Shown in pieces: positions 50,118 through 59,205 of a stretch of 64,000 nt of DNA (within the stretch, counting starts at the first letter, position 1; each line of letters opens with the position of its first letter). Made by a program: the position numbers and the translations under genes. The notes under the pieces were generated by a model. It saw nothing but the letters and a program-made list of their open reading frames with translations. It was not told the DNA's origin and did not search any database. Origin of the DNA: Chryseobacterium sp. GVT01B (GTDB lineage: Bacteria; Bacteroidota; Bacteroidia; Flavobacteriales; Weeksellaceae); assembly GCF_019970045.1 (NCBI RefSeq), contig NZ_JAHXYI010000012.1, positions 61,621-125,620 of the forward strand. Reading direction: 5' to 3'.

Positions 50118-50178
50118 GGTTGTGTAGTATTTTTGGGTTAAGCTTAATTCTTAATCTGGAGCTGTATAAACTTTTCTG

Positions 50179-50913
50179 TTAATTTACCTCGTACTCCAGT
50201 TTTATTGTAATGCTGGCTTCTTTTTCTTTGGATGAAGTATTGAACGTGCCACCATAGGAATAATCTTCATTAGAATTGGGTGCTGTAATCTGGATCACTC
50301 CCATTGTTGCTTTCTTTAGATTCCCCAAGCTGCTCCCCGAATTTTCCGCAATTTTCTCAGCACGTTCTTTGGCATCTTTTGTTGCACTGGCAATCATTTC
50401 TTGCTTTACGGTAGCAAGTTTGGTATAAAAATAAGCTGGTGAAGATGAAGTGAATTCAATTCCGCGATTGATAATTTCTGTAATATTTCTGGAAAGATTT
50501 TCTATTTTGCCTACTTCTTTACTTTCAATAGAGACTTTTTGGGTAAGATTATAACCGGAGAATTCGCCCTGGACATAGTTTCCGTTGGCATCATTATAAC
50601 TTCTGAACTGTTTTTGAATATCCACGGAAGAAAATACAATCTCTTTCTGCTGTATTCCTTTTGAAAGCAGATAGTCATTGATGACTTTTCTGTCTGTCGC
50701 CAGCTCGTCATAAGCCGATTTCAGATCAGCATTATTTTTTGAAAAACTTCCGGACCAGATGATCAGATCAGATGTAAACTGTTTTATACCGAGACCTGTT
50801 ACGGAAATCGTATTTTCAGATTTGTTTCTGTTTTTAATGGCATTTCCTAAAAACCCGAGCCCGATTATGAAACCCAGCGCGGCTATAGCTACTGCAAAAA
50901 TGTTTTTATTCAT
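50179..50913 (-). CDS. SIMPL (DUF541) domain-containing protein
   Basis: The 244-residue protein has an N-terminal membrane anchor (5-24) and a SIMPL domain: ISVTGLGIKQFTSDLIIWSG, VFSSVDIQKQF, KDAKERAEKIAENSGSSLG and a final beta strand EASITIKLEYEV. SIMPL proteins are periplasmic and oligomeric, with stress-related roles in some bacteria. It is monocistronic, upstream of the three-gene operon in map order. Confidence 0.9.
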   Translation of the reverse strand: MNKNIFAVAIAALGFIIGLGFLGNAIKNRNKSENTISVTGLGIKQFTSDLIIWSGSFSKNNADLKSAYDELATDRKVINDYLLSKGIQQKEIVFSSVDIQKQFRSYNDANGNYVQGEFSGYNLTQKVSIESKEVGKIENLSRNITEIINRGIEFTSSSPAYFYTKLATVKQEMIASATKDAKERAEKIAENSGSSLGNLKKATMGVIQITAPNSNEDYSYGGTFNTSSKEKEASITIKLEYEVN

Positions 50914-50994
50914 AAAACTTGTGAATTTGGGTTGTTGTTACTTAGATTGTATCAATTACCATTCCAATATTTTAAGATTTCTTTAACATTTAAA

Positions 50995-51807
50995 CTACTT
51001 TTGATTCTCTTTCAATCTTTGTATAAAAAGAGGTGCTGTTTCTTCTAACCTCAGCATTACACCGGAAAGATTTTTTGCTTTTACATACGTTCGTACCTGA
51101 GGCTTTGCTAAAAATGAAAACTGTATGAATTCTGAAATTCTGTCGGCTGGAATTCCTGCTTTTACAAAGTAATCATCATCAATCCTGTCCCGAATCCAGG
51201 CCACATGTTCCTGAAGATCATCATATCTATATTGTCTTTTCTGTCTTCTGGCTTTACCGCTTATCAGATCATACACTCCCTGAACATTCAGATTTCCTAA
51301 GAGTATCGGCAAAAGAACACTTTTCACTTCGGCCGGCTTTTCTCTCATTTTTCCCACCGGCTGCGGAAGTCCTACAGCATCTCTCACCTGTTCTCCTTTA
51401 TCTACTTTTGCCACAATCCTTGAATCTGTTTCCAGATCTCCCGTAAGTTTTTTTACAATCTTTACTTCCCCTACATCTCTCGGAATCTGATAAAGTGTAA
51501 TGAATAAGGGAGGATTAATACCATTGATAAGAACTCTTCTGGACGTTCTGTTGAAATCTTCTTTTACAAACCGAAGTTCATCATTAGGATTGGCTTCTAT
51601 AGAAAACACACCCTCTGAATCAGAATATATTTTTTTGTCGGAAGACATGTTGATAACAATCACTTTACTCAAGTTTTCCCCATTATCATCCACTATCCGT
51701 CCTGTTACTGTCTGCTGAGAAAAAATAAAAGTACTGCACAGAAGCATAAGGAAAAGAAAAAATTTTCTCTGCCCAAATGTTTCAATATTTTCTGTCATAT
51801 ACCCCAA
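50995..51807 (-). CDS. Exported carboxypeptidase-regulatory-like protein, tandem paralogue 3
   Basis: The 270-residue protein has a signal peptide (ending near STFIFSQQ) and a CarboxypepD_reg-like beta-sandwich (about 33-110: VTGRIVDDNGENLSKVIVIN, FSIEANPNDELRFVKEDF), then a helical C-terminal half. It is the last of three similar genes (52621, 51814, 50995), each about 255-270 residues. The N-terminal sandwich resembles those of TonB-dependent receptors, but no receptor follows. ATG at 51807 or 51798 are both possible starts. Confidence 0.8.
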   Translation of the reverse strand: MGYMTENIETFGQRKFFLFLMLLCSTFIFSQQTVTGRIVDDNGENLSKVIVINMSSDKKIYSDSEGVFSIEANPNDELRFVKEDFNRTSRRVLINGINPPLFITLYQIPRDVGEVKIVKKLTGDLETDSRIVAKVDKGEQVRDAVGLPQPVGKMREKPAEVKSVLLPILLGNLNVQGVYDLISGKARRQKRQYRYDDLQEHVAWIRDRIDDDYFVKAGIPADRISEFIQFSFLAKPQVRTYVKAKNLSGVMLRLEETAPLFIQRLKENQK

Positions 51808-51813
51808 CTTTTA

Positions 51814-52620
51814 TTATTCTTTAGTTCCTTCTAATTTATTCATTTTACTGTATTCCCCGAATGCTATTTTAAGCTCGTATTCTACAACACTTATTTGAAA
51901 ATCCTTCCTGTATCTTTTGGCCAGTGAGCGTGTCTTTTCTGCATAGAGGATAAAGGTATCTATCTGCTCCTCATCCATTCCGTATTTTTTCAGGAAATTC
52001 AAATTAACCTGAGTTTTTACTCTTTTAAGGAAATCCTGAGTTTCGTTATAATTCGCTTTAGTGACCTTAGGCTTAGCTAATTTCTTTACAACATTAAAGA
52101 CGCCAAACAGATTGACCTGCCCCGCATTAAAATCATGTCCTGTAAAAGTTTTAGAAATAGCATTGGTAGGTAAAGGCTGATTAAGCGGGCTCTTCATATA
52201 CTCTTCCATGTCTGATTTTAATGACTGAAGCTTCCTTGATTCATTCAAATGCTGATTATCTTTTGCTAAATTTCCTGTAGGCTTATAGGTAATTTTCACT
52301 TCAGGAATCTGAATTTCCATTCTTTTGAGAATAATATTCAATGGAGAATTCATTTCTTCGCTGGTAATCTTCTTATCAACACGGTAATATCCTTCTTTAA
52401 CAAATCTGATCTCATCATTTTCTTTTGCTTCAATCTCAAATTTTCCGGACATATCACTTAACATGCTTTTACCTTGTGAAATATTGACAACGAGTACTGG
52501 AGCTAGGTCCAGTTCATTCCCTGTGATCACTTTTCCCGATATCTTTTGCTGTGCCCACAATCCCGAAGCGAAACAAAAAAGCACAAGGAATAAAAATCTT
52601 CCGGTATATATCATCTCCAT
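51814..52620 (-). CDS. Exported carboxypeptidase-regulatory-like protein, tandem paralogue 2
   Basis: The 268-residue protein has a signal peptide (FLFLVLFCFASGLWAQ) and the same beta-sandwich (KISGKVITGNELDLAPVLVVN, DEIRFVKEGYYRVDKKI) followed by a charged helical region with IQIPEVKITYKPTGNLAKD, also seen in paralogue 1. Its start codon directly follows the stop of the preceding gene with no gap, so translation is likely coupled. Function unknown. Confidence 0.8.
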   Translation of the reverse strand: MEMIYTGRFLFLVLFCFASGLWAQQKISGKVITGNELDLAPVLVVNISQGKSMLSDMSGKFEIEAKENDEIRFVKEGYYRVDKKITSEEMNSPLNIILKRMEIQIPEVKITYKPTGNLAKDNQHLNESRKLQSLKSDMEEYMKSPLNQPLPTNAISKTFTGHDFNAGQVNLFGVFNVVKKLAKPKVTKANYNETQDFLKRVKTQVNLNFLKKYGMDEEQIDTFILYAEKTRSLAKRYRKDFQISVVEYELKIAFGEYSKMNKLEGTKE

Positions 52621-53388
52621 CTATCTTTTAGTTTGTGGGGCGCGGTATGATGAAATTCTTGTCAGAACAAAACGTTGGAACCTGTTCAGATCTGCATCAC
52701 TACAGAATCCGTATTTCAGTATTTTTTTTCTTTCAAAACCGCCTGCAAAGACATAATAAATAAAGTGGTCTATCAAAGGTTTTTCGATCTTAAGATTGGT
52801 AAAATAATCATCGCCTAAACTTGCTCTGATATAATTCATCAAATCTACATCATCCCATTTGTCTTTCACTTTTCCTATAAAGAATCCCTGCCCTTTAGGC
52901 TGTACAAACTCTCCCGGTTTTGCCGCCAATATTCTCGGGTCCGATTTCTTAGCCATATATTGGTCCATATCTTTGAGCAGCTTTTCAACCTTTTTAGGCT
53001 TGTTGTAGAGCTTTGAATCTATTTTCAGGTTTCCGGTAAGGCCTTGTTTTACTTCCACTTCAGGAATCTGAATGGTTTGGCGAACAAGGCTGATATTCAT
53101 AGGAGACTGTATATTTTCCTGAGAAACTTTCCTCATGAGTCTTTCATATCCTGCTTTTATAAAACGTAATTCATCCCCTTGTTTTCCGGAAATCATAAAA
53201 TGGCCGTCTCTGTTTGAAAGTACAATTTCATCAGTCCGGATATTGATTACATTCACGTCTTCCATTTCAGCACCATTTTCAGAAGTAATCTTTCCGAATA
53301 TATAACTTTGGGCATGGGTATGGATAAAAAAAATAAAGGATAAAAAAAAGAATAGTTTGAGTTTCACTGGCTGTTTTTTATAGAGCAA
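52621..53388 (-). CDS. Exported carboxypeptidase-regulatory-like protein, tandem paralogue 1
   Basis: The 255-residue first gene of the operon has a signal peptide (FFFLSFIFFIHTHAQ) and the beta-sandwich (IFGKITSENGAEMEDVNVIN, GDELRFIKAGYERLMRKV), then IQIPEVEVKQGLTGNLKIDS and a helical tail (LIDHFIYYVFAGGFERKKIL). The three proteins share the order of these blocks, so they arose by tandem duplication. They may be surface or periplasmic scaffold-like proteins; no catalytic residues are visible. Confidence 0.8.
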   Translation of the reverse strand: MLYKKQPVKLKLFFFLSFIFFIHTHAQSYIFGKITSENGAEMEDVNVINIRTDEIVLSNRDGHFMISGKQGDELRFIKAGYERLMRKVSQENIQSPMNISLVRQTIQIPEVEVKQGLTGNLKIDSKLYNKPKKVEKLLKDMDQYMAKKSDPRILAAKPGEFVQPKGQGFFIGKVKDKWDDVDLMNYIRASLGDDYFTNLKIEKPLIDHFIYYVFAGGFERKKILKYGFCSDADLNRFQRFVLTRISSYRAPQTKR

Positions 53389-53549
53389 AGCTAAAATTAT
53401 TTTTAATGTATACCATAAGTTTAACCACAGTTAACGCGTTTTAATATTTCTTTTTGATTTTTGCCTTCCAAACTGTTAAATAGCCTGATTAAATTGTTAA
53501 AGTTTCTTTTAAATTTTAGCTAACTTGCAGTCTCAATTCTCTTTTTACA

Positions 53550-56500
53550 ATGCAAAATTCTTACACAGTCATCAATGCTTCTGCCGGATCCGGGAAAACC
53601 TATGCCCTGGTACAAAGGCTTTTGATGATCTGTCTCCGCTATCCTAATCAACAGCAGTCGATCAGGAATATTCTCGCTCTGACTTTCACCAATAAGGCAG
53701 CCAACGAGATGAAGGAAAGAATTTTATCCTGGTTGGGAAATTTCTCCGCTAAAGATTACGCTGAGAATACAGATCTGAAAAATATCCAGAAAGCTTTTGA
53801 AGAACAGGGTTTAAAAATTACGATTGATGAACTTCATGACCGCTCCAAGAAGCTATTGGATTATGTTCTCCACAATTATTCCACATTGAATATCGGAACT
53901 ATTGACCGTTTTAATTCAAGACTGGTAAGAAGCTTCTCTTATGAACTGGGACTGGCTAAAAATTTTAATCTTGAAATTGAAGCTGAACCCTTTTTAATAG
54001 AAGCGGTTGATAAAATGCTGGATCAGATCGGAGAAAATGAAACAATCTCCAATTCTTTCATGGATTATGTAGACTACAGCCTTGAAAATAATGAAAGAAT
54101 TAATCTTAATAAAAACCTTTATGATTCGGCAAAAGAATTTGTAAAGGATATTCACTATGAGCATCTGAAAAGCAATAAAAGTTTTGACGATGCCAATTAT
54201 GAGAAAATAAAGAATACACTTCGTAAAGAAATTGTTCTCAATAAAAAACAATCTGCAGAACTTGCGGCCAGCTCTATTGAATTATTCAAATCAAGAAATA
54301 TTGATATTGAAGATTTTGCTCAGGGTAAAAACGGAATCGGAGGTTTCTTTACAAAGGTTATAGATTTTTACCAACAGAAAAGACCCGGATTTCCTTTTCC
54401 TACTACTCAGGAAGAGTCTGTTATCAACAATTACAGGAAGGGAGCCTCTTCAAAATCAAAGCATAAAGAATCTGAGATCTTTGAGATTCTTGACCAACTT
54501 CTTGATCACAGAATGAAACTTATCCTTCTGTACATTGAAACCCAGAAGAAAGAGAAAGTTTTGTCTGCTCTTCTTCCTTTAAAGGTAAATAAGGATATTC
54601 AGGATGAACTTCAAAAAATTGAAGAAGAAAATGATCTTGTACTTCTTTCTAAATTTAATATCCTGATCAATGAAAATCTTAAGAATGAACCTTCTGCTTT
54701 TATTTACGAAAAGATAGGGGCACAGTTTCAGCATTATTTCTTTGATGAGTTCCAGGACACATCAGAGCTGCAGTGGCAAAATTTTGTTCCGCTGAGAGAT
54801 CATAGCGTTTCTACGGAATACACTTCATTTACTTTGGTGGGAGATCCCAAGCAGAGTATTTACAGATTCCGTGGTGGAGAGAGTAAACTGATGCTGGATA
54901 TTATCAACAAAAAAGAATTTTCACCGAAGGAAGCCGATCTTCTTGTGTTAAAGGACAACTGGAGAAGTGCCAGAAATATTGTAAAGTTCAATAATGAGCT
55001 GTACCGTTTCCATTCTGAAGGGCTTTTGGAAGAACATCAAAATATTTTCGGGGAAGATGCTGAACAAAGTCCAAAATCAAAGTTTGACGGACGTGTAAAG
55101 GTAAACCTGATCGACAATCTTACGAATGAAGAGTTTTACAATGATACTTCAGAAAGAATGCGGAAAGATATCCAGGAATGTCTGGATAATGGGTTTAAAT
55201 TTTCTGACATTACGATTCTCTGTCGTGGAAATTTTGATATTTTCAGCTACTCTCAAAAGCTGGGAAGCTTAAAAGTTCAATATCGCAGTGGGGAAACGAA
55301 TATTAAAACAATTTCCGATAAAGGTCTTACACTGGAGCTTTCCAATACATTAAAGGCTGTGATTGAATTTCTGCGATGGGAACTTAATCCTAAGAATAAG
55401 CATTGCCTGATCATGATGATGTATCATCTGAATACATTGGGAAAAATTCATATGCCGGATTTCACATTGGAAATGAAAGAAATTCTGGATATTCAGGGCC
55501 ATGAAGAAATACTTCAGTTTATTCAGCAGAAATATTCGCTGCAGCTTAAGCAGGATAATTTCCCGAGGTTTAATCTGTATAATTTTATAGAATATTACAT
55601 CAACGAATTTTCTGTTGAAAAGAAAGAGACCGACTTTTTACTCAATTTTTTGGAAATGCTTTTCAACTTCACACAGAATGCGGGTGCCAGTACGAAAGAG
55701 TTTTTGAAATATTGGGATGAAGAAGCTTCTTCTTACACCATTCAGGCTTCGGAAAACATTGATGCGATCCAGATCATGACGATCCACAAGTCTAAAGGGC
55801 TGGAATTCCCTATTGTTTTTATTCCTATGATGAACAAAAACAGGGATAATGAATTTACCAACTGGTTTGATACGAACGAAAATGAAGCTTTAAAAGCTGT
55901 AAATATCAATCAGTTTAATAAGAATCTGGAAGTTTATGATGAGGAAATCCTGTTTTTCAACAGTAAAAATTCTTATAAAAATATGATTGACAGGTTATGT
56001 CTGCAGTATGTTGCGACCACCAGACCTGTTGAGCAGCTGTTTTTCTATCTTCAGAAAGCCAATAAGACCTCTAATAATCTTGAGCTTCTTGAATTCCTTC
56101 AAACAAAAAACAAGGAACAGGTTGACGAGTTTGATGTGTATGAAGTGAATCCTGAAATGCTGAAAAAATACTCGAAGGATAAAAGTTCATCTTTTAAAAC
56201 GCAGAATATTCAGGATCTCAAGAATGTCAATGAAAAAAGTACTTCTATCAAGATTGCTACGCCGTCTAAAAACTATCAGGTACGAAATGAAAAAGTAAGA
56301 ATCGGGCTATTTGTTCATGAGCTTTTGTCTAAGATCAATACTGAAAAAGATATTTCAAAAGTATTGGAAGGTTACGCACTGGAAGGACAGATTACGCTTG
56401 AGGAAAAAAATGAAATACAGCTCACTTTAGAGGAGATCGTGAAAACGTATGCGGAATTCTTTGATGAAAAATGGGAAGTGATCAACGAAAAAGATATTAT

Positions 56501-56690
56501 GATCTCTGAAAACGGAGAAAGTCATATCTTCAGACCTGACCGTATTTTAAAAGGTGAGGAAGGATACATCATTGTTGATTTTAAGACTGGTGAACAAAAA
56601 ACTAAAGACGAGGCACAGGTGGAAGGTTATAAAAATATACTTGAACGTCTGGGTAAAAAGGTTCTTAAAACTCAGATTATTTATTTATAA
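53550..56690 (+). CDS. UvrD-type helicase/nuclease, AddA/RecB-like
   Basis: The 1046-residue protein has superfamily 1 helicase motifs: Walker A ASAGSGKTYAL (9-19), TFTNKAANEMKERI, FDEFQDTSELQW, LVGDPKQSIYRFRGG and QIMTIHKSKGLEFPIVF. The C-terminus has a PD-(D/E)xK nuclease (RPDRILKGEEGYIIVDFKTG then QVEGYKN). It should process double-strand breaks like AddA or RecB. An AddB-like partner is not adjacent, since the neighbours are the regulatory-like operon and ferritin. The upstream gap (53389-53549) has a weak TAACTTGC element. Confidence 0.92.
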   Translation: MQNSYTVINASAGSGKTYALVQRLLMICLRYPNQQQSIRNILALTFTNKAANEMKERILSWLGNFSAKDYAENTDLKNIQKAFEEQGLKITIDELHDRSKKLLDYVLHNYSTLNIGTIDRFNSRLVRSFSYELGLAKNFNLEIEAEPFLIEAVDKMLDQIGENETISNSFMDYVDYSLENNERINLNKNLYDSAKEFVKDIHYEHLKSNKSFDDANYEKIKNTLRKEIVLNKKQSAELAASSIELFKSRNIDIEDFAQGKNGIGGFFTKVIDFYQQKRPGFPFPTTQEESVINNYRKGASSKSKHKESEIFEILDQLLDHRMKLILLYIETQKKEKVLSALLPLKVNKDIQDELQKIEEENDLVLLSKFNILINENLKNEPSAFIYEKIGAQFQHYFFDEFQDTSELQWQNFVPLRDHSVSTEYTSFTLVGDPKQSIYRFRGGESKLMLDIINKKEFSPKEADLLVLKDNWRSARNIVKFNNELYRFHSEGLLEEHQNIFGEDAEQSPKSKFDGRVKVNLIDNLTNEEFYNDTSERMRKDIQECLDNGFKFSDITILCRGNFDIFSYSQKLGSLKVQYRSGETNIKTISDKGLTLELSNTLKAVIEFLRWELNPKNKHCLIMMMYHLNTLGKIHMPDFTLEMKEILDIQGHEEILQFIQQKYSLQLKQDNFPRFNLYNFIEYYINEFSVEKKETDFLLNFLEMLFNFTQNAGASTKEFLKYWDEEASSYTIQASENIDAIQIMTIHKSKGLEFPIVFIPMMNKNRDNEFTNWFDTNENEALKAVNINQFNKNLEVYDEEILFFNSKNSYKNMIDRLCLQYVATTRPVEQLFFYLQKANKTSNNLELLEFLQTKNKEQVDEFDVYEVNPEMLKKYSKDKSSSFKTQNIQDLKNVNEKSTSIKIATPSKNYQVRNEKVRIGLFVHELLSKINTEKDISKVLEGYALEGQITLEEKNEIQLTLEEIVKTYAEFFDEKWEVINEKDIMISENGESHIFRPDRILKGEEGYIIVDFKTGEQKTKDEAQVEGYKNILERLGKKVLKTQIIYL

Positions 56691-56739
56691 ATTTTCCAAT
56701 CCCAATCTTTCGTTTTTAATGGATTTTCAGATAAAAATA

Positions 56740-56769
56740 AAAACCGCTATTCTGTTGAAAAGCGGTTTT
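56740..56769. terminator. Bidirectional terminator between the AddA-like and ferritin genes
   Basis: A 9-bp stem AAAACCGCT / AGCGGTTTT with a 12-nt loop is flanked by A- and T-rich runs between convergent genes. Confidence 0.75.
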
Positions 56770-56790
56770 ATATTTTAAGAAGTTTAAGTC

Positions 56791-57300
56791 TTAAGCTGTC
56801 GTAGCAGGAACAAATACCCTCTGAGACAATTCCTGGTCAAAAAGGTATAATGCAGATGGATTATCGCATACCATTTTGATTTTCGTTACGTATTGAGAAG
56901 CACTGGCTTCTTCTTCTACCTGTTCGTTGATAAACCACTGCAGGAATGACGTAGTTGCAAAATCTCCTTCATCGTTTGCATTTTTTACAATATTGAAAAT
57001 ACTTTTAGTTACTATTTTCTCATGGGCCAAAGCTTTCTCAAAAATATCCGTAGCATTTTCGAACTCATGTGGAGGTTTTGGAATTTCTCCGATGATAATT
57101 TCCCCGCCTACATCATTCAAATAATCAAACATTTTATCTGCGTGCATTAATTCTTCTTTGCTCTGTACTCTGAAATAGTTGGCAATTCCATCCAGATCTT
57201 TTCCGGAAAACCATGCAGACATTGAAAGATAATATTGAGCGGCGTATTGTTCGTGGGCAATTTGTTCGTTGATTAATTTTGCAATTTTTTCGCTAACCAT
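56791..57300 (-). CDS. Bacterial non-heme ferritin
   Basis: I start at ATG 57300 (MVSEKIAKLINEQIAHEQYAAQ); an upstream in-frame start would add a non-conserved hydrophobic stretch. The 169-residue protein has ferroxidase residues Glu17, Tyr24, Glu50 and His53 (KEELMHADK) and the second-half Glu residues in NEQVEEEASA. This matches FtnA-type ferritin, which stores iron as a 24-mer in the cytoplasm. It is monocistronic. Confidence 0.95.
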   Translation of the reverse strand: MVSEKIAKLINEQIAHEQYAAQYYLSMSAWFSGKDLDGIANYFRVQSKEELMHADKMFDYLNDVGGEIIIGEIPKPPHEFENATDIFEKALAHEKIVTKSIFNIVKNANDEGDFATTSFLQWFINEQVEEEASASQYVTKIKMVCDNPSALYLFDQELSQRVFVPATTA

Positions 57301-57370
57301 AAGTATTAAATTTATAGTCAAAAATAGGGAATAAAAGCCCGAAATCAAAAGTTTTAAAGAAAATTAATAC

Positions 57371-57397
57371 AAAAAGGATGGAAAAAAATCCATCCTT
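57371..57397 (-). terminator. Terminator of the Spy-like gene
   Basis: AAGGATGGA and TCCATCCTT form a 9-bp stem with a short A-rich loop; the A-run on the left is the U-tract of the minus transcript. Confidence 0.75.
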
Positions 57398-57427
57398 AAC
57401 ACATTAAAAAACTAAAATTACAGGCTG

Positions 57428-57877
57428 TTATTTTACGTCAGCAGCTCCAGTATTCATCGGCTTTTTCATCATTCTTCTTTCTTTCATTGCCATCTTCATT
57501 TTTTCTGCTTTTGCTTTTCTGTCAGCCTGCCATTTATCATATTGTTCAGGGTTTAGAATTTTCTTCATGTCAGCATCCATTTGTGCTCTTTTGGCCATCA
57601 TCTCCTGCATCTTAGCTTGTCTGTCTCCTTTATTTTTCTCGAACTCAGCTTTCCTTTCAGCATTTCTTTTCTCCTGAAGGTCTTTTATCTGAGCTACTTG
57701 AGACTGGTTCAGATTAAGGTCTTTTTGCATTTCTGCAAGACGTTCCTGTTGTTTCTGCTCCATTTTTTGCTTCATTTCTACGGCTCTTGCCTGTCTGTCC
57801 TGTGGAGTTGTAGTCTGTTGCGCCATGGCAAAACTTCCCATTCCGATAAATGCTATTGCTAAAACTAATTTTTTCAT
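57428..57877 (-). CDS. Spy/CpxP-like periplasmic helical protein
   Basis: The 149-residue protein has a signal peptide (MKKLVLAIAFIGMGSFAMAQ) and is otherwise a charged, Met- and Lys-rich helix protein. Two LTxxQ-like motifs (LNLNQSQVAQIK and ILNPEQYDKWQ) fit the Spy/CpxP type of envelope-stress chaperone. Orthologues in the phylum are small and variable. The gene has its own terminator. A chaperone or metal-binding role is inferred from composition. Confidence 0.7.
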   Translation of the reverse strand: MKKLVLAIAFIGMGSFAMAQQTTTPQDRQARAVEMKQKMEQKQQERLAEMQKDLNLNQSQVAQIKDLQEKRNAERKAEFEKNKGDRQAKMQEMMAKRAQMDADMKKILNPEQYDKWQADRKAKAEKMKMAMKERRMMKKPMNTGAADVK

Positions 57878-58006
57878 CTTTTTAAAATTTAATTAATTGT
57901 TATTTTGTTATTATACCTTTTTGATTATTAATTAAAACACAAGTTAAATTAACAAATTCATAAATAATGTTAAATTTTAACTAAAATAAATTAAAAAACA
58001 AACAAA

Positions 58007-58036
58007 AAAAAGGACAGATTATAAAAACCTGCCCTT
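58007..58036 (-). terminator. Candidate terminator of the GGFR-repeat gene
   Basis: AAGGACAG and CTGCCCTT pair except at one position, and the A-run before the stem gives a U-tract on the minus strand. It is a weak hairpin. Confidence 0.45.
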
Positions 58037-58064
58037 CACACCACTTAAATATAATATATGAAAA

Positions 58065-59066
58065 TTAATTCTTTACTAAGCTCCCTCTAAAGCCTCCGTT
58101 ATTACCACGGTTATGCTGGCTTGGAGCAGAACTTTCAGATCTTTGTCTGGTGCCTCCTCCATTTCCTCTGAATCCACCGTTATCTTCTCTTTTGGGAGCT
58201 TCTCTTCTCACTTCACTGTTTCCTCTGAAACCGCCACCGTTATTGGTTCTGAAACCTCCATTATTATCGGAATTTCCACGGGTTCCTCCATTGTCAGAAT
58301 TCCCTCTGAATCCTCCATTGTTACTTCTGAAGCCACCGTTATTGTCAGAGTTTCCTCTGTTCCCGCCATTACTGCTTCTAAAGCCGCCATTATTATCACG
58401 GAAACCACCTGAATTTTCAGTTCTTGTATTTCTGAAACCATTGTCCCTTCTGCTGTCTCTTCTGACAATATCAAAGGTAGGGTTATCCATTCTACGGAAT
58501 CTTGATCTGTCTACTCTGTAAATATTGATATTGATATTTCTATATCTTGGCATTACAGTGTATCTCGGTCCATAATATGATCTCCTGTAATTCTGGAAAT
58601 AGACAATAGGACTTGAACCTCTGTAATAGTTATTTTGGAAAACAACAAAAACTCTTGGTCCTAAAATTCTTTCCAGTGCATAAAATCTGTCATAGTACCA
58701 TCTGTCCGGATTATATCGGTAGAAATTATCCCACGCTGTAAAACTTGCATACAGGTTATTAAGTCTCATGATCTGGTCTACCTGCCAGCGGCTTAATCTG
58801 TTCTGTACGAAAAATCCGTTCCAGTCGATATTAATGATACTTCCTCTGTAGTCGTTATAATAGCTTTGATAATAATCACTTGGATAATAATCCTGAGGAT
58901 AATTGTAATAATAATCGTCAGGGAAATAATTTCTGTCATCTTCATCGCTGTAATAGCCTTCTCCATTCTGATAATAACCATCATTGCCCCAACCATTGTT
59001 CGGATAATGCTGAGCCGACGTCAAAACGCCCAACCCAAAAGCTAATCCTAAAAATATTTTTTTCAT
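58065..59066 (-). CDS. Exported Tyr-rich protein with C-terminal NGGFR repeats
   Basis: The 333-residue protein has a signal peptide (MKKIFLGLAFGLGVLTSAQ), a Tyr/Asp/Asn-rich segment (about 20-75), a structured middle (about 80-200: RLSRWQVDQIMRLNNLYASF, ALERILGPRVFVVFQNNYYR), and a C-terminal tail (about 210-333) with many NNGGFR/RGN units. The composition resembles RGG-type low-complexity RNA-binding tails, yet the protein is exported. Function unknown; surface adhesion or matrix binding are possible. Confidence 0.82.
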   Translation of the reverse strand: MKKIFLGLAFGLGVLTSAQHYPNNGWGNDGYYQNGEGYYSDEDDRNYFPDDYYYNYPQDYYPSDYYQSYYNDYRGSIINIDWNGFFVQNRLSRWQVDQIMRLNNLYASFTAWDNFYRYNPDRWYYDRFYALERILGPRVFVVFQNNYYRGSSPIVYFQNYRRSYYGPRYTVMPRYRNININIYRVDRSRFRRMDNPTFDIVRRDSRRDNGFRNTRTENSGGFRDNNGGFRSSNGGNRGNSDNNGGFRSNNGGFRGNSDNGGTRGNSDNNGGFRTNNGGGFRGNSEVRREAPKREDNGGFRGNGGGTRQRSESSAPSQHNRGNNGGFRGSLVKN

Positions 59067-59134
59067 CTCTATAGTCGTTAATTGGTTAATATATAGCAGA
59101 ATATCTTAATTCTATCTTTTTGATACAAATAAAA

Positions 59135-59168
59135 AAAAGAAGTTAAATCATAAGATCAAACTTCTTTT
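59135..59168 (-). terminator. Terminator of malQ
   Basis: AAAAGAAGTT and AACTTCTTTT form a 10-bp stem with a 14-nt loop, 38 bp after the malQ stop in the direction of transcription. Confidence 0.6.
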
Positions 59169-59205
59169 AAATTATTTTTAACCAATTGATAATCAGGTGT
59201 TAAAT

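Noticed and set aside
53455..53500. GTTAAA repeats about 21 bp apart upstream of the AddA-like gene, as a further OmpR-type site
   Set aside because: The spacing between the middle and outer units is irregular (12 and 9 bp), and the sequence is generally AT-rich, so a chance match is likely.
58075..58420. Regular short repeats that could suggest a CRISPR array
   Set aside because: The repeats follow codon phase and encode NNGGFR units. There are no unique spacers of fixed length and no cas genes.
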